Origin: Actinobacteria bacterium OV450
GTDB taxonomy: Bacteria; Actinomycetota; Actinomycetes; Streptomycetales; Streptomycetaceae
Direction of reading: 5' to 3'
NCBI GenBank assembly: GCA_001298555.1
Contig: LJCW01000328.1
Location: 1-50,809 of the forward strand
DNA: 50,809 bases
The notes beneath the pieces were generated by a model. It was not told where the DNA came from and did no database searches. It was given only the letters and a program-made list of their open reading frames with translations. Shown here piece after piece: positions 33,966 to 42,116 of this stretch. Made by a program: the position numbers and the translations under genes. The stretch's first letter is position 1. Each line of letters opens with the position of its first letter.

Positions 33966-34153
33966 GTGATCGCTCCGGACGGCACGGTGTACCCGGTCAA
34001 GGACGGCTGCACGGGCTGGGGCAACGCCGACCTGCGCGGGGTGTTCGCGATCGACGCCTCGCCGGAGACCGCCGACGGCGTCTGGAACTGCGGGTGCACG
34101 ACGCCTTGGCGGGCCACACCGGCTGCATCGACGCCTGGGCCCTGCGCTTTTGA
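33966..34153 (+). pseudogene. Remnant of a secreted protease P (Homo B) domain
   Basis: The frame beginning V-I-A-P-D-G-T-V-Y-P-V and reaching A-D-G-V-W-N matches the end of proprotein-convertase P domains. At the expected W-K-L-R the frame breaks: from 34088 the next frame reads L-R-V-H-D-A-L-A-G-H-T-G-C-I-D-A-W-A-L-R-F and stops at 34151-34153, the usual C-terminus. A single base is missing in the Lys codon. No catalytic domain or start codon remains upstream, so only the last ~62 residues survive. Confidence 0.75.
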
Positions 34154-34162
34154 GGCCCGCCG

Positions 34163-35026
34163 TCAGGTGACGCGGAAACCCGCCACCGCGCGGTCCCGGT
34201 GGAAGGTCAGCCGGTCCCAGGTGGGGAACGCGAGGTCGGTCACGGCGAGCAGCCGGCCGGACTCGTCGTGCAGGGTGCGGCGCACGGTCAGACCGCAGAC
34301 CGGCGCGGTGGCCGGCGGGTGGCTGGTGCGGGTCATGGTGAGGGTCTCGGCGACCCGCCCGCGCCCGGCGGCCCGGTCGAGCCACCGGTGCAGGGGCCCG
34401 AGGTCCTGGTCCCGGACGGCCGGGCGCTCGCGGTAGCCGGCGAGTTCGGGATCCTCCGCGACCACGCGGGGGCAGAGGTACGTGACCGCGTCCCGGAGGG
34501 TCTCCCCCGACGGGCCGCGCTCGCGGTGGTGGTGGACCAGGGCCCGGTCGCCGCCGCGCATGCCGAGCAGCCCGGCGAGCGAGGGCGGCACGCTGACGAG
34601 GGTGAGCCAGCTCTGGTCGTGCACGTCGGCGCGCCGGGCGGGTACGGCGGGTACGGCGGGGGCGCGGACTCCGGGGTCGGGGGCTCCGAGGGCGAGGAGT
34701 CCGGGCGCAGCCGCGGCACCCGAGACGCCCGGGGCACCTGGGGCGCCCGGGGCACGCGAGACGCCCGGGGCACCTGCGACGGCCCCGACGGCCGGCCGGG
34801 TGCCGCGCCGCCCGGTGACGATCAGCCCGTCCTCCCGCAACTGCCGGAGGGCGGCCCGGACGGTCTGCCGGTTGACCTGGTAGCGGGCGGCCAGGGTGCG
34901 CTCGGAGGGCAGTCTGCCCTCCGGGGTGCGCGCTGCGCGTTCGAGCTCGTCCCGCAGCGCTGCGGCGATCCGCTGGTACTTGGGCATGGCGACGGCGGGG
35001 CCGCCGCCCCGCGAAGGCGAGGGCAT
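34163..35026 (-). CDS. GntR-family regulator (HutC/UTRA type)
   Basis: 287 residues. The winged HTH is clear (L-P-S-E-R-T-L-A-A-R-Y-Q-V-N-R-Q-T-V-R-A-A-L-R-Q-L). A low-complexity Ala/Gly/Pro linker of about 60 residues follows, built on tandem DNA repeats, then a UTRA-like ligand domain. AGGAGAAGCC precedes ATG 35026; M-P-K-Y at 34987 is an alternative start. A dre-like palindrome lies about 55 bp upstream, so autoregulation or DasR control is likely. It lies downstream of the first NIS synthetase gene on the same strand. Confidence 0.85.
   Translation of the reverse strand: MPSPSRGGGPAVAMPKYQRIAAALRDELERAARTPEGRLPSERTLAARYQVNRQTVRAALRQLREDGLIVTGRRGTRPAVGAVAGAPGVSRAPGAPGAPGVSGAAAAPGLLALGAPDPGVRAPAVPAVPARRADVHDQSWLTLVSVPPSLAGLLGMRGGDRALVHHHRERGPSGETLRDAVTYLCPRVVAEDPELAGYRERPAVRDQDLGPLHRWLDRAAGRGRVAETLTMTRTSHPPATAPVCGLTVRRTLHDESGRLLAVTDLAFPTWDRLTFHRDRAVAGFRVT
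34721..34776. repeat. Tandem-type repeat in the GntR linker
   Basis: CGAGACGCCCGGGGCACCTG occurs at 34721-34740 and again at 34757-34776, with a partial copy between, giving a 36-bp period. It encodes the repeated G-A-P-G-V segment between the DNA-binding and ligand domains. Confidence 0.75.
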
Positions 35027-35080
35027 GGCTTCTCCTGTGACGGATGGTCAAGGGGTGCGCGGTCTGCCGGTCAACCTAGC

Positions 35081-35096
35081 ATTGGTCTATACCTCT
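35081..35096 (-). promoter_or_regulatory. dre-like (DasR/HutC-type) operator
   Basis: ATTGGTCTATACCTCT fits the Streptomyces dre consensus around TGGTCTAGACCA with two mismatches in the core. It lies 55 bp before the GntR start codon. Confidence 0.6.
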
Positions 35097-35151
35097 GCGT
35101 GAGAGGTGCTCGCCGATCCCGCTCCACCTTGGCCGGATCCGGCCCAACCGG

Positions 35152-36822
35152 CTACGCCCGCAGGGGGTTCGGGAGCGGGACGTACCGTGCGGCGGCGCCG
35201 TCCGCGCGGGTCCAGCGCAGCAGCAGGTTCGTTTTGGCCGGGAGGGACCGCGCGGAGAGGAGTTCCGCGATCTCGGGCAGGCCCCGCTCGGCGTCGTAGC
35301 GCAGGAACTCCTCGCGCACCGCCGGCCACACCGTGGCGGCGGTGTCCGGATGGGCCTCGGCGAGGGCCGCCGCGACCTCGGCCAGGTGGTTGACCACCAG
35401 GCAGTAGACCAGCCGCTGCCAGGCCTGCGCACGCTCCACGTCCGGCAGGAGCTTGACCCCTTCCGCGTCCCGGAACAGGGCCTGCACCGGCATGCCCCGT
35501 GCGTCGACCGCGACCAGGCTGTTCTGCAGGTGGGCCTCCAGTACGACGCCGTGCCGGGCGAACAGGTCCAGTACGGGCGGGACCACATGGCGCAGGTACG
35601 CCCGCCACCAGCCCGACGGATCGGCCGTCGCGGCGAGCGGACTGCCCGCGAACCCCTCCGCGAGCGCGGCGGACGCCATGGCCGTGGCCCCCGGCTCCAG
35701 CCGCGCGTTCAGGCCGTCGCGGACCAGGACGGCGAGTTCCTCGAAGGCGAAGGACGCCGTCCGGTAGCCGCGGTCGGCGAGCCAGACGGCGTTCGATCCG
35801 GCGGCGCGCAGGGCGGTGACCCCGGCCTCGACCGCGGCGTCCGTACGGCGCAGCTTCAGGAGATCGTGCCGCCACAGCCGGCGCACGTCGTTGGTGATCC
35901 GCACGTCGAGGCTGAACTTCACGAAGAGGTCGCGGCCCGCGCCGCCGCCCCGTTCGTCCGGCCCGCCCGGTACGTACAGCGTGCGGATCGAGGCGGTCGG
36001 CCAGGCCGGGCGGCGGCCCGGGCCGAGGCGCAGCAGCCGGCCGTCGGCGAAGGCCGTGCGTACGGCCGCCGAGCCGCCGACCAGGTCCAGCTGCCAGGGA
36101 TGCGCCGGCAGCAGCCGGTATCCGGCGGGCGGGCGCGGGCCGTCGAGCAGCCCGGCCAGCGCGTCGATCGCTCCGGCGGCGGCCGGTCCCCCCTCCTCGG
36201 CCACCTGGTCCTCGCGCAGCCCCAGGAAGACCACGGGGAAGCGGGCGTACGCCTCGGGCGCGTACGGCAGCCAGCTCGTGGCGGGGGCGCCGCCCCGGGC
36301 CTTGGGGGCGGGATGGTACGGGTGTCCCATGACGAGGGACTGCTCGGACAGGACGTACGGGTCCTGCGGGGGCGCGGCGCCGGAGCGGGCGGCCAGCAGC
36401 GCGGCGACGGCCTCGCGGCTGTCGGCGATCTCGACGGGGAGCTCGTCGTTCGGCGTACCCGTGTACCGGCGCAGTTCGTCGGCGGTCAGTTTGACGAGTT
36501 CGGTGTGGCTGAGCGGACGCCACCCGTCGGAGGTGCGCAGTTCGGGGCGCAGCGGCCGGCGCCCGTTCCGCACCCGCAGCAGGCGGCCGCTGCCGCGCAG
36601 CCGGTGCACACGCCCGGCGGCACCGTCCGGTGCCGAAGCGGCCGGTGCGGAAGCGTCCGGTGCCAGAGTGCCCGGTGCGGAAGCGGCCGGTGCGCAACCG
36701 TCCGGTCCGGCGGCGAACTCCCCGACGGGATCGGCCGCCTCCCGCAGCAGGCAGTTCAGCAAGGGGGTTGCGGCGTACGCGTCGGCGGCGGCGTTGAGGT
36801 CCACGGATTCCATTCGGTCCAT
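35152..36822 (-). CDS. IucA/IucC-family NIS siderophore synthetase (1)
   Basis: 556 residues. NIS-synthetase motifs occur in order: G-H-P-Y-H-P-x-x-K-A-R, L-P-A-H-P-W-Q, K-F-S-L-D-V-R-I-T-N-D, and E-A-H-L-Q-N-S-L. Members adenylate a carboxylate such as citrate and condense it with an amine or alcohol. Near the N-terminus is an Ala/Pro/Ser repeat region (A-S-A-P-D type) of about 35 residues. It is divergent from a second NIS gene across 111 bp; the usual hydroxylase, decarboxylase and transporter genes are absent. The start may be ATG 36822 or ATG 36813, the latter having slightly better GGGATGG spacing. Confidence 0.85.
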   Translation of the reverse strand: MDRMESVDLNAAADAYAATPLLNCLLREAADPVGEFAAGPDGCAPAASAPGTLAPDASAPAASAPDGAAGRVHRLRGSGRLLRVRNGRRPLRPELRTSDGWRPLSHTELVKLTADELRRYTGTPNDELPVEIADSREAVAALLAARSGAAPPQDPYVLSEQSLVMGHPYHPAPKARGGAPATSWLPYAPEAYARFPVVFLGLREDQVAEEGGPAAAGAIDALAGLLDGPRPPAGYRLLPAHPWQLDLVGGSAAVRTAFADGRLLRLGPGRRPAWPTASIRTLYVPGGPDERGGGAGRDLFVKFSLDVRITNDVRRLWRHDLLKLRRTDAAVEAGVTALRAAGSNAVWLADRGYRTASFAFEELAVLVRDGLNARLEPGATAMASAALAEGFAGSPLAATADPSGWWRAYLRHVVPPVLDLFARHGVVLEAHLQNSLVAVDARGMPVQALFRDAEGVKLLPDVERAQAWQRLVYCLVVNHLAEVAAALAEAHPDTAATVWPAVREEFLRYDAERGLPEIAELLSARSLPAKTNLLLRWTRADGAAARYVPLPNPLRA

Positions 36823-36933
36823 CCCATGCGCCGGGGGTCCGCGGGGCGTACCTCCGGCCGTGATCTTCAGTATCCGCGATGATGACGTGATCATCACGCC
36901 ACCCGTGAGAGGAACAGGGCCCTGCATCCCAGC
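36823..36933. other. Divergent promoter region of the two NIS genes
   Basis: 111 bp, locally less GC-rich, containing the palindrome at 36880-36896. The classic Streptomyces DmdR iron box (TTAGGTTAGGCTAACCTAA) is not present. No good Shine-Dalgarno stands next to either start. Confidence 0.5.
36880..36896. promoter_or_regulatory. 17-bp palindromic operator candidate between NIS genes
   Basis: TGATGA (36880-36885) and TCATCA (36891-36896) flank CGTGA. An overlapping shorter palindrome GTGAT-C-ATCAC lies at 36887-36897. It is 58 bp from one start and 38 bp from the other, well placed for a shared regulator. Confidence 0.5.
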
Positions 36934-38484
36934 ATGAACCTCCCCGCCTCCCCGGCCGAACAGGCCGTGTCCGCAGAACTGGCCGAGGTGCGCCCCGCGC
37001 TCGGTTCCGCTTACGGGGCCGCGCTCGCCGGCGCCCGGGCCGCCGTGCTGACCCGGCTGTGGCGGGCGCTGGCCTGCGAACCACTGCCCTGGGTGGAGCG
37101 CCGCGAGCGGGAGCCCGGCGCGCTCACGGTGCTGCTGTCCGGGGGCAGACGGCTGGAGGGCCCGCTGCCGGACCCGTACGCGACCGAACCGTACGTCTTC
37201 GAGGTGCTGCTCGACGGAGCCCCGTACCGGCAGGCCGGGCGGCTGATGGCGGCGCTGGGGGTGCCGCACGGGGACGCCTTCGCCACCGAGCTGGACGGCA
37301 GCACGGCCTCGCTCGCCCTGTCCCGGGCCGGGCAGCCGGCCGCGGCGGACGACGCCGCTCCGCTCACCGCCCGGGAGTGGGAGCAGCGCGTGGTCGACGG
37401 CCATCCCTACCACCCGAACTGCCGCTCCCGGCCCGGCTTCTCGGTGGCCGAGCAACTCGCGTACGCGCCGGAGCACCGGCCGGTGGTCGAGCTCGGGCTG
37501 GTCGCCGTACCGGCCGGGGAATGCCTGGTCACGGGCGCCTGGCCGGCCGGAATGCGGGACGGTGGACGGCTGCTGCTGCCGGTGCACCCGTGGCAGGCGG
37601 AACACGTCCTGAAGCAGACGGGCCGGGGCGGCGGGGCACTGCGCCCCGGCTTCGCGGCGCATCCGCTGATGGCGTTGCGCACGCTCGCCCCCGTGGCGGG
37701 CGGTGCCCATGTGAAGACGGCGCTGAGCACCCGGCTGACCTCGTCCGTCCGGGACATCTCCGTCTACTCCGTCGAGACGGCGGCAGCGGTGTCCGCGTTC
37801 GCGCAGGCCGTGTCCGAGCGGCTCGACGGCCGGCTGCACGTCACCCGCACGCTGGGCGCCGCGTCCGCGCACAGCCCGGATCTCACGGCGGTGCTGCGCG
37901 AGCCCCCCGAGGTGTACGCGGACGCCGCGGCGGGCGAGCGGGTCGTTCCGGTGGCGGCCCTGGGCCGGGCGCCGTTCGCACGCTCGGCGGCCTGGCGGGA
38001 AGCGTTCGCCCGGCTGGCGCTCTCGGTGTGCCTGGAGGTGCTGGACCTCGGCGTGGCCCTGGAGGCCCATGGCCAGAACCTCCTCGTCGTCCTGTCCCCG
38101 GCGGGGGAACCGTTGCGGCTGGTCTACCGCGATCTCGCCGACATCCGGATCAGCCCGGAGCGGCTCGCCCGGCACGGCCTGCCGGCACCGCCCCTGGCGG
38201 GCCGGCTGGTCACCGACGACGTGACGGCACTGCGGCGCAAACTGTTCGGTTCCCTGGTGACCGGGGCCCTGGGGGCCACGGCGGGTTCGGCGGCGGCCTT
38301 CGGCGAGGCGCTGGCCCAGGCGGACGGCCTCCCGGCGACGCCCGACACCGAGGCCCTGCTGGCCTCGCCGCTGCCGACCAAGGCCCTGACGCTGATGCGG
38401 CTGAGCCCCGGGATCCCGGGAGACCAGTGGGCGGAACTGGACAATCCGCTGGCCGGGAGCCGGCGCCGGGGACGGGCGGGCTAG
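36934..38484 (+). CDS. IucA/IucC-family NIS siderophore synthetase (2)
   Basis: 516 residues, with the same order of motifs: G-H-P-Y-H-P-N-C-R-S-R-P-G, L-P-V-H-P-W-Q, K-T-A-L-S-T-R-L-T-S-S-V-R, and E-A-H-G-Q-N-L-L-V-V. It is clearly a paralogue of the divergent gene, not a copy. Two NIS enzymes usually act in sequence on the two ends of citrate or on a mono-amide intermediate. The TAG stop is followed 11 bp later by the methyltransferase start, which makes a shared transcript likely. No clear ribosome site lies at ATG 36934; GAGAGGAAC is too far upstream. Confidence 0.87.
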   Translation: MNLPASPAEQAVSAELAEVRPALGSAYGAALAGARAAVLTRLWRALACEPLPWVERREREPGALTVLLSGGRRLEGPLPDPYATEPYVFEVLLDGAPYRQAGRLMAALGVPHGDAFATELDGSTASLALSRAGQPAAADDAAPLTAREWEQRVVDGHPYHPNCRSRPGFSVAEQLAYAPEHRPVVELGLVAVPAGECLVTGAWPAGMRDGGRLLLPVHPWQAEHVLKQTGRGGGALRPGFAAHPLMALRTLAPVAGGAHVKTALSTRLTSSVRDISVYSVETAAAVSAFAQAVSERLDGRLHVTRTLGAASAHSPDLTAVLREPPEVYADAAAGERVVPVAALGRAPFARSAAWREAFARLALSVCLEVLDLGVALEAHGQNLLVVLSPAGEPLRLVYRDLADIRISPERLARHGLPAPPLAGRLVTDDVTALRRKLFGSLVTGALGATAGSAAAFGEALAQADGLPATPDTEALLASPLPTKALTLMRLSPGIPGDQWAELDNPLAGSRRRGRAG

Positions 38485-38495
38485 TGTCACAGGGC

Positions 38496-39152
38496 ATGAA
38501 GGAGACCTCGGACCTCAGTTCCGTACGGGCGTCCTACGACGCCGTCGCCGTCGACTACGCCCGGCTCCTCGGCACGGAGCTGGACGGAAAGCCGCTGGAC
38601 CGGGCCATGCTGGCCGCCTTCGCCGAGTGCGTGCGCGACGCCGGGGGCGGCACGGCCCGCGCGGTCGCGGACCTGGGCTGTGGCCCGGGGCGCGTGACGG
38701 CCCATCTGGACGGGCTCGGCGTACGGACCTTCGGCGTCGACCTGTCCCCCGCGATGGTCGCGGTGGCCCGGCGCAGCTATCCGGGCCTGCGGTTCGAGGT
38801 GGGGTCGATGGCGGCGCTGGACATCGCGGACGGGGTGCTCGGCGGCGTCGTGGCCTGGTACTCCACGGTGCACACCCCGCCGGGGGAACTTCCCGCGCTG
38901 TTCGCGGAGTTCGCCCGGGTGCTGGCGCCGGGCGGCCATCTGCTGATCGCGTTCAAGGCGGGCGACGAGAAGCTGCGGCTGGAGCACGCGTACGGCCACC
39001 CGGTCGGGCTGGACGTGTACCGGACCCCGCCGGACCTGATGGCCGGTCTGCTCGGCGGAGCCGGCCTGGAGGAGGTCGCCCGCCTGATCCGGCAGCCCAC
39101 GGACCAGGAGAAGTCTCCCCAGGGCTTCCTCCTGGCCCGCAAGCGGGGCTGA
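38496..39152 (+). CDS. Class I SAM-dependent methyltransferase
   Basis: 218 residues. The SAM site is D-L-G-C-G-P-G-R-V, followed by the acidic ribose-binding strand F-G-V-D-L-S-P-A-M and the V-L-A-P-G-G-H-L-L-I strand, as in UbiE/Methyltransf_11/25 proteins. The methyl acceptor is unknown. It lies 11 bp after the second NIS gene; methylation of the same product is possible. An alternative is a stand-alone gene with a leaderless transcript from TAGTGT eight bases upstream. Confidence 0.85.
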   Translation: MKETSDLSSVRASYDAVAVDYARLLGTELDGKPLDRAMLAAFAECVRDAGGGTARAVADLGCGPGRVTAHLDGLGVRTFGVDLSPAMVAVARRSYPGLRFEVGSMAALDIADGVLGGVVAWYSTVHTPPGELPALFAEFARVLAPGGHLLIAFKAGDEKLRLEHAYGHPVGLDVYRTPPDLMAGLLGGAGLEEVARLIRQPTDQEKSPQGFLLARKRG

Positions 39153-39160
39153 GGGGCCGC

Positions 39161-39194
39161 GAGCCGCCGGCCAGCGGCCAGCGGCTAGCGGCTC
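39161..39194. terminator. Hairpin between convergent genes
   Basis: GAGCCGC (39161-39167) pairs with GCGGCTC (39188-39194) around a 20-nt loop that holds three near-repeats of AGCGGCY. It covers the stop of the caspase-like gene and follows the methyltransferase stop, so it may terminate both. Confidence 0.4.
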
Positions 39195-40330
39195 CCTTCC
39201 AGCACTTCCAGCCGCTGCTGCGTCAGCCGCAGGAGTCTCGGTTCGAGGCTCGGCAGGGCGCTGAGCAGCCGGACGAGTTCGGGGCCGGAGTCGCGGGCCG
39301 CAGCCTGGTCCTTGAGCTGGGTCCAGCAGTAGAGGGCGCCCGCCGCGGCCGCGAGGACCTCGGGGGCGTCCGGCGGCTGGTGCTCCAGGCGGGTGCGCCC
39401 GGCGTTGATCCACAACTGCGTCGCCGACCGGTAGTTCCCGGCCATCCGGGCGAGGTCGGCGCGGATCTCCGCCCAGTGGGTGGCCTCGGGCGAGGTGTAC
39501 CCGTGGGTCTGGAGGACGTGCTGCTCCCAGGCCTGGGCGAGGGTGGCCGCCTCCTGGTGCCGGCCGCCGGAGGCGAGGGCGTGGATGTGCGGCCGCGGGT
39601 CCGCGACCGGGACCGGCTCCTGCTGTTCCTGCTGTTCCTGCGGGGCGGGTGCGCTGAGTTCGCGGGTCGCCGGCAGGACGAGGGTGCCGGGCGGCAGGGC
39701 GGCGGCTCCCACGGCGAAGGCGTGCAGCTGGAGGTTGGTGGGGCGGTTGGGGCTGCGGCGCAGCTGGTCGATCCAGTGACGGGTGTACGAACTCACCCGG
39801 TCCGCCCCGCCGGCGAAGGCGGGCGGGATGACCACCCCGTACACCTCGGCGGAGGGTGGCGCGGGCAGCGTGCCGTACTCCTGCAGCACCGGCCAGGCCG
39901 CTTTGTCGGCGACGAGGTCGAGCACCACCGTGGTCGGCCCGCCGGGACGGGCCCCGAGCTCGGTCCCCAGCCAGTCCCACGGGAGCGCCGTGTAGCGGAC
40001 GGTGGAGGCGGTGGTCCCGGCGAGTGCGAGGTGCAGGCGGTGCCCGCGGCGGTCGAGCGTGAGCCGGCCCGAGAGATAGACGAGCAGCGGCCCGGGGGTC
40101 GCCGCGGCGGCGCGCAGCCGCATCAGCACGGTGTTGGGATCCCGGGCCCCGTCGAGGTAGGTGGTGTCACTGGGGGCGTGGCTGTTCAGCAGCGCGGCCA
40201 CGGGCAGTACCCCGAGCGCGGCCAGATTCGCGCTGGGCGCGACCTGAACGGCCCTCCGCCGCAGGGCGGCGTCGCCCGCTATCAGAAGAACATGCCCCCG
40301 CTGCTGCCTGCCGGCTCCGTCGATCTGCAT
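39185..40330 (-). CDS. Caspase-like protein without catalytic dyad, with TPR-like C-terminus
   Basis: 381 residues. The N-terminal half has the alternating pattern of caspase-fold proteins: an early strand H-V-L-L-I-A-G-D, then P-L-L-V-Y-L-S-G-R where caspases have Y-Y-S-G-H-G, then T-V-V-L-D-L-V-A-D-K where they have L-L-D-C-C-H. Both catalytic residues are thus replaced (His by Arg, Cys by Leu or Val). From about residue 250 Ala/Leu helix pairs resemble TPRs, after an E-Q-Q-E-Q-Q-E linker. It should be a structural or signalling pseudoenzyme. ATG 40330 has GGAGGTGAG 14 bases upstream. It is cytoplasmic and divergent from a Tat-exported flavoenzyme. Confidence 0.65.
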   Translation of the reverse strand: MQIDGAGRQQRGHVLLIAGDAALRRRAVQVAPSANLAALGVLPVAALLNSHAPSDTTYLDGARDPNTVLMRLRAAAATPGPLLVYLSGRLTLDRRGHRLHLALAGTTASTVRYTALPWDWLGTELGARPGGPTTVVLDLVADKAAWPVLQEYGTLPAPPSAEVYGVVIPPAFAGGADRVSSYTRHWIDQLRRSPNRPTNLQLHAFAVGAAALPPGTLVLPATRELSAPAPQEQQEQQEPVPVADPRPHIHALASGGRHQEAATLAQAWEQHVLQTHGYTSPEATHWAEIRADLARMAGNYRSATQLWINAGRTRLEHQPPDAPEVLAAAAGALYCWTQLKDQAAARDSGPELVRLLSALPSLEPRLLRLTQQRLEVLEGSR

Positions 40331-40604
40331 GTCCAGACGGTACTCACCTCCTGCCCCGGTCGCAGCCACCGGATCGGAATCCGCCCCCCTGCCACGGCGT
40401 TCGCGCTGCCCGGTCCGGATGTGCGGGCAGCGCGACCGTGCCGGCCCGGACCCGGCTCCGGCGCGTGCGGCGGCGCGAGGCGGCACGCGCGAGGAGGGGG
40501 TTCGCCGACCGGGACCGGAGCCGGTCTGGGCCGTTCGGGGGGCAGCGGGGGCGCCGTGGGCCCGCCTTCGCCGTGATCGGGCCGGGCGATGGCAGGAAGG
40601 AGGG
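40331..40604. other. Divergent intergenic region
   Basis: About 274 bp before the flavoenzyme gene, holding presumed promoters for it and for the caspase-like gene. No hexamer pair is clear enough to call. Confidence 0.35.
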
Positions 40605-42116
40605 ATGAGCCTCCACCGCCGCCGGCTGCTGGGCAGCGCCCCCGCGGCCGTCCTCGCCGCCTTCGGGGTGGCCGGGGCCCGCGGTCCCGACTGGGCGGCG
40701 CTCGCCCGCGGGATCGACGGGCGGGTGGTGCTGCCGGGCGACCGCGACTACCCCGAGGCCCGGCAGTCGTTCCAGCCCCGGTACGACGCAGTCGCGCCCG
40801 GTGCGGTGGCCTATCCCGCGCACGCCGCCGACGTGGCCGTCTGCCTGGACTTCGCCCGCCGCTCCGCGGTCCCGGTGGTGCCGCGCGCCGGCGGCCACAG
40901 CTACGCCGGCTGGTCCACCTGCGCCGGCGGGCTCGTCGTCGACGTGGGCGTGATGGCCGGGCGGGCCGTCGAGGGGACCGGCGTGCGGATCGGCGCCGGG
41001 GCCCGGCTCGGCGACGTCAACCGGGCCCTCGCCGGGCGGGGCCTGGGCCTGCCGACCGGGCTGTGTCCCACCGTCGGGATCGCGGGGCTCACCCTGGGCG
41101 GCGGGCTGGGTCTGGCCTCGCGGGCGTACGGGACCACCTCCGACGCGCTGACCGGCGTCACCGTGGTCACCCCGGACGGGATCGTGCGCGAGGCCGACGC
41201 CACCCGGAACGCGGAGCTGTTCTGGGCCCTGCGCGGCGGCGGGGGCGGCAACTTCGGCGTGGTGACCGAGTTCCGCTTCCGCACCCACCCGGCCGGCGAC
41301 TGCGCCTACGCCGAACTCCACTGGTCCGAGGCCGACTCCGCGGCCCTGCTGCGCGGCTGGCAGCGCTGGCTGACGGCCCTGCCCGAACCGTTCTGGAGCC
41401 AGGTCGAGTTCCTCGTGGAAGCCGGTCCGGCGGCCGCCCCCGCCGTGCGCGTGCTGTGCCTCGACGGCCGCGCCGAGTTGGACCGGCAGCTGACCCGGCT
41501 GTCCGATCTGGTCGGCAGACCGCTGCGGGACAGCTGGGTCGTCGTGCGCGGCTACGAGGAGACCCTGCGCGCCATGTCGGGCTGCGCGGAGCGCAGCGCC
41601 GCGCAGTGCCACCTGCCGGGGACCCTGCCGGGCCGGAACCCCGAGGGGCTGGTCGGCCGGGACTCGTACGGCGGGCGCTCGGACTTCTGGGGCGGCGCCG
41701 GGCTGCCGGACGCCGGCATCGCGGCCGTGCTGGCCGCCGTGCGGCGCTACGGGCGGAGCGTGCCGGGCGGCGGCCTCGGGGTGGTGCAGTTCTCCGGGGA
41801 GCTGGGCGGGGCCGTGAACCGGCCGGCGCCGTCCGACACGGCGTTCGTGCACCGCGACAGCGCGTTCCTCACCCAGTACCTGGCCTACTGGCCGGTGTCC
41901 GCGACGCCCGCGGAGGTGGCACGGCACCAGGGCTGGCTCGACGGGCTGTGGCAGGACCTGCGCCCGTGGGCGAACGGCCGCGCCTACCAGAACTATGTCG
42001 ATCCGAAACTGCCCGCCTGGCGCGAGGCGTACTACGGGCCCAACCTCGCCCGCCTCGAAGCCGTCCGGCGCGCCTACGACCCGGAGCGGCTGTTCCGCTT
42101 CCCGCAGGCCGTCTAG
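40605..42116 (+). CDS. Tat-exported FAD-binding oxidoreductase (berberine bridge type)
   Basis: 503 residues. The leader M-S-L-H-R-R-R-L-L-G is a twin-arginine signal. The FAD_binding_4 domain has R-A-G-G-H-S-Y-A-G near residue 98 and G-L-C-P-T-V-G near 153; the His and Cys suggest a bicovalently bound flavin. The BBE-type C-terminus ends with Y-Q-N-Y-V-D-P-K-L and D-P-E-R-L-F-R-F-P. Family members oxidise sugars or alkaloid-like substrates with oxygen. GGAAGGAGGG lies directly before ATG 40605. The stop TAG lies in the CTAG edge of the small element at 42113. Confidence 0.9.
   Translation: MSLHRRRLLGSAPAAVLAAFGVAGARGPDWAALARGIDGRVVLPGDRDYPEARQSFQPRYDAVAPGAVAYPAHAADVAVCLDFARRSAVPVVPRAGGHSYAGWSTCAGGLVVDVGVMAGRAVEGTGVRIGAGARLGDVNRALAGRGLGLPTGLCPTVGIAGLTLGGGLGLASRAYGTTSDALTGVTVVTPDGIVREADATRNAELFWALRGGGGGNFGVVTEFRFRTHPAGDCAYAELHWSEADSAALLRGWQRWLTALPEPFWSQVEFLVEAGPAAAPAVRVLCLDGRAELDRQLTRLSDLVGRPLRDSWVVVRGYEETLRAMSGCAERSAAQCHLPGTLPGRNPEGLVGRDSYGGRSDFWGGAGLPDAGIAAVLAAVRRYGRSVPGGGLGVVQFSGELGGAVNRPAPSDTAFVHRDSAFLTQYLAYWPVSATPAEVARHQGWLDGLWQDLRPWANGRAYQNYVDPKLPAWREAYYGPNLARLEAVRRAYDPERLFRFPQAV

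Noticed and set aside
33924..34436. 170-codon plus frame starting with TTG
   Set aside because: It contains the P-domain remnant up to the frameshift and then reads antisense through the GntR gene; not an intact gene.
36823..36933. DmdR/Fur-type iron box for the NIS genes
   Set aside because: The TTAGGTTAGGCTAACCTAA-type consensus is not present; only the different TGATGA palindrome is seen.
35152..38490. 1112-codon minus frame extending across the second NIS gene
   Set aside because: Upstream of 36822 it is only the complement of the plus-strand NIS gene; no NIS motif lies there.
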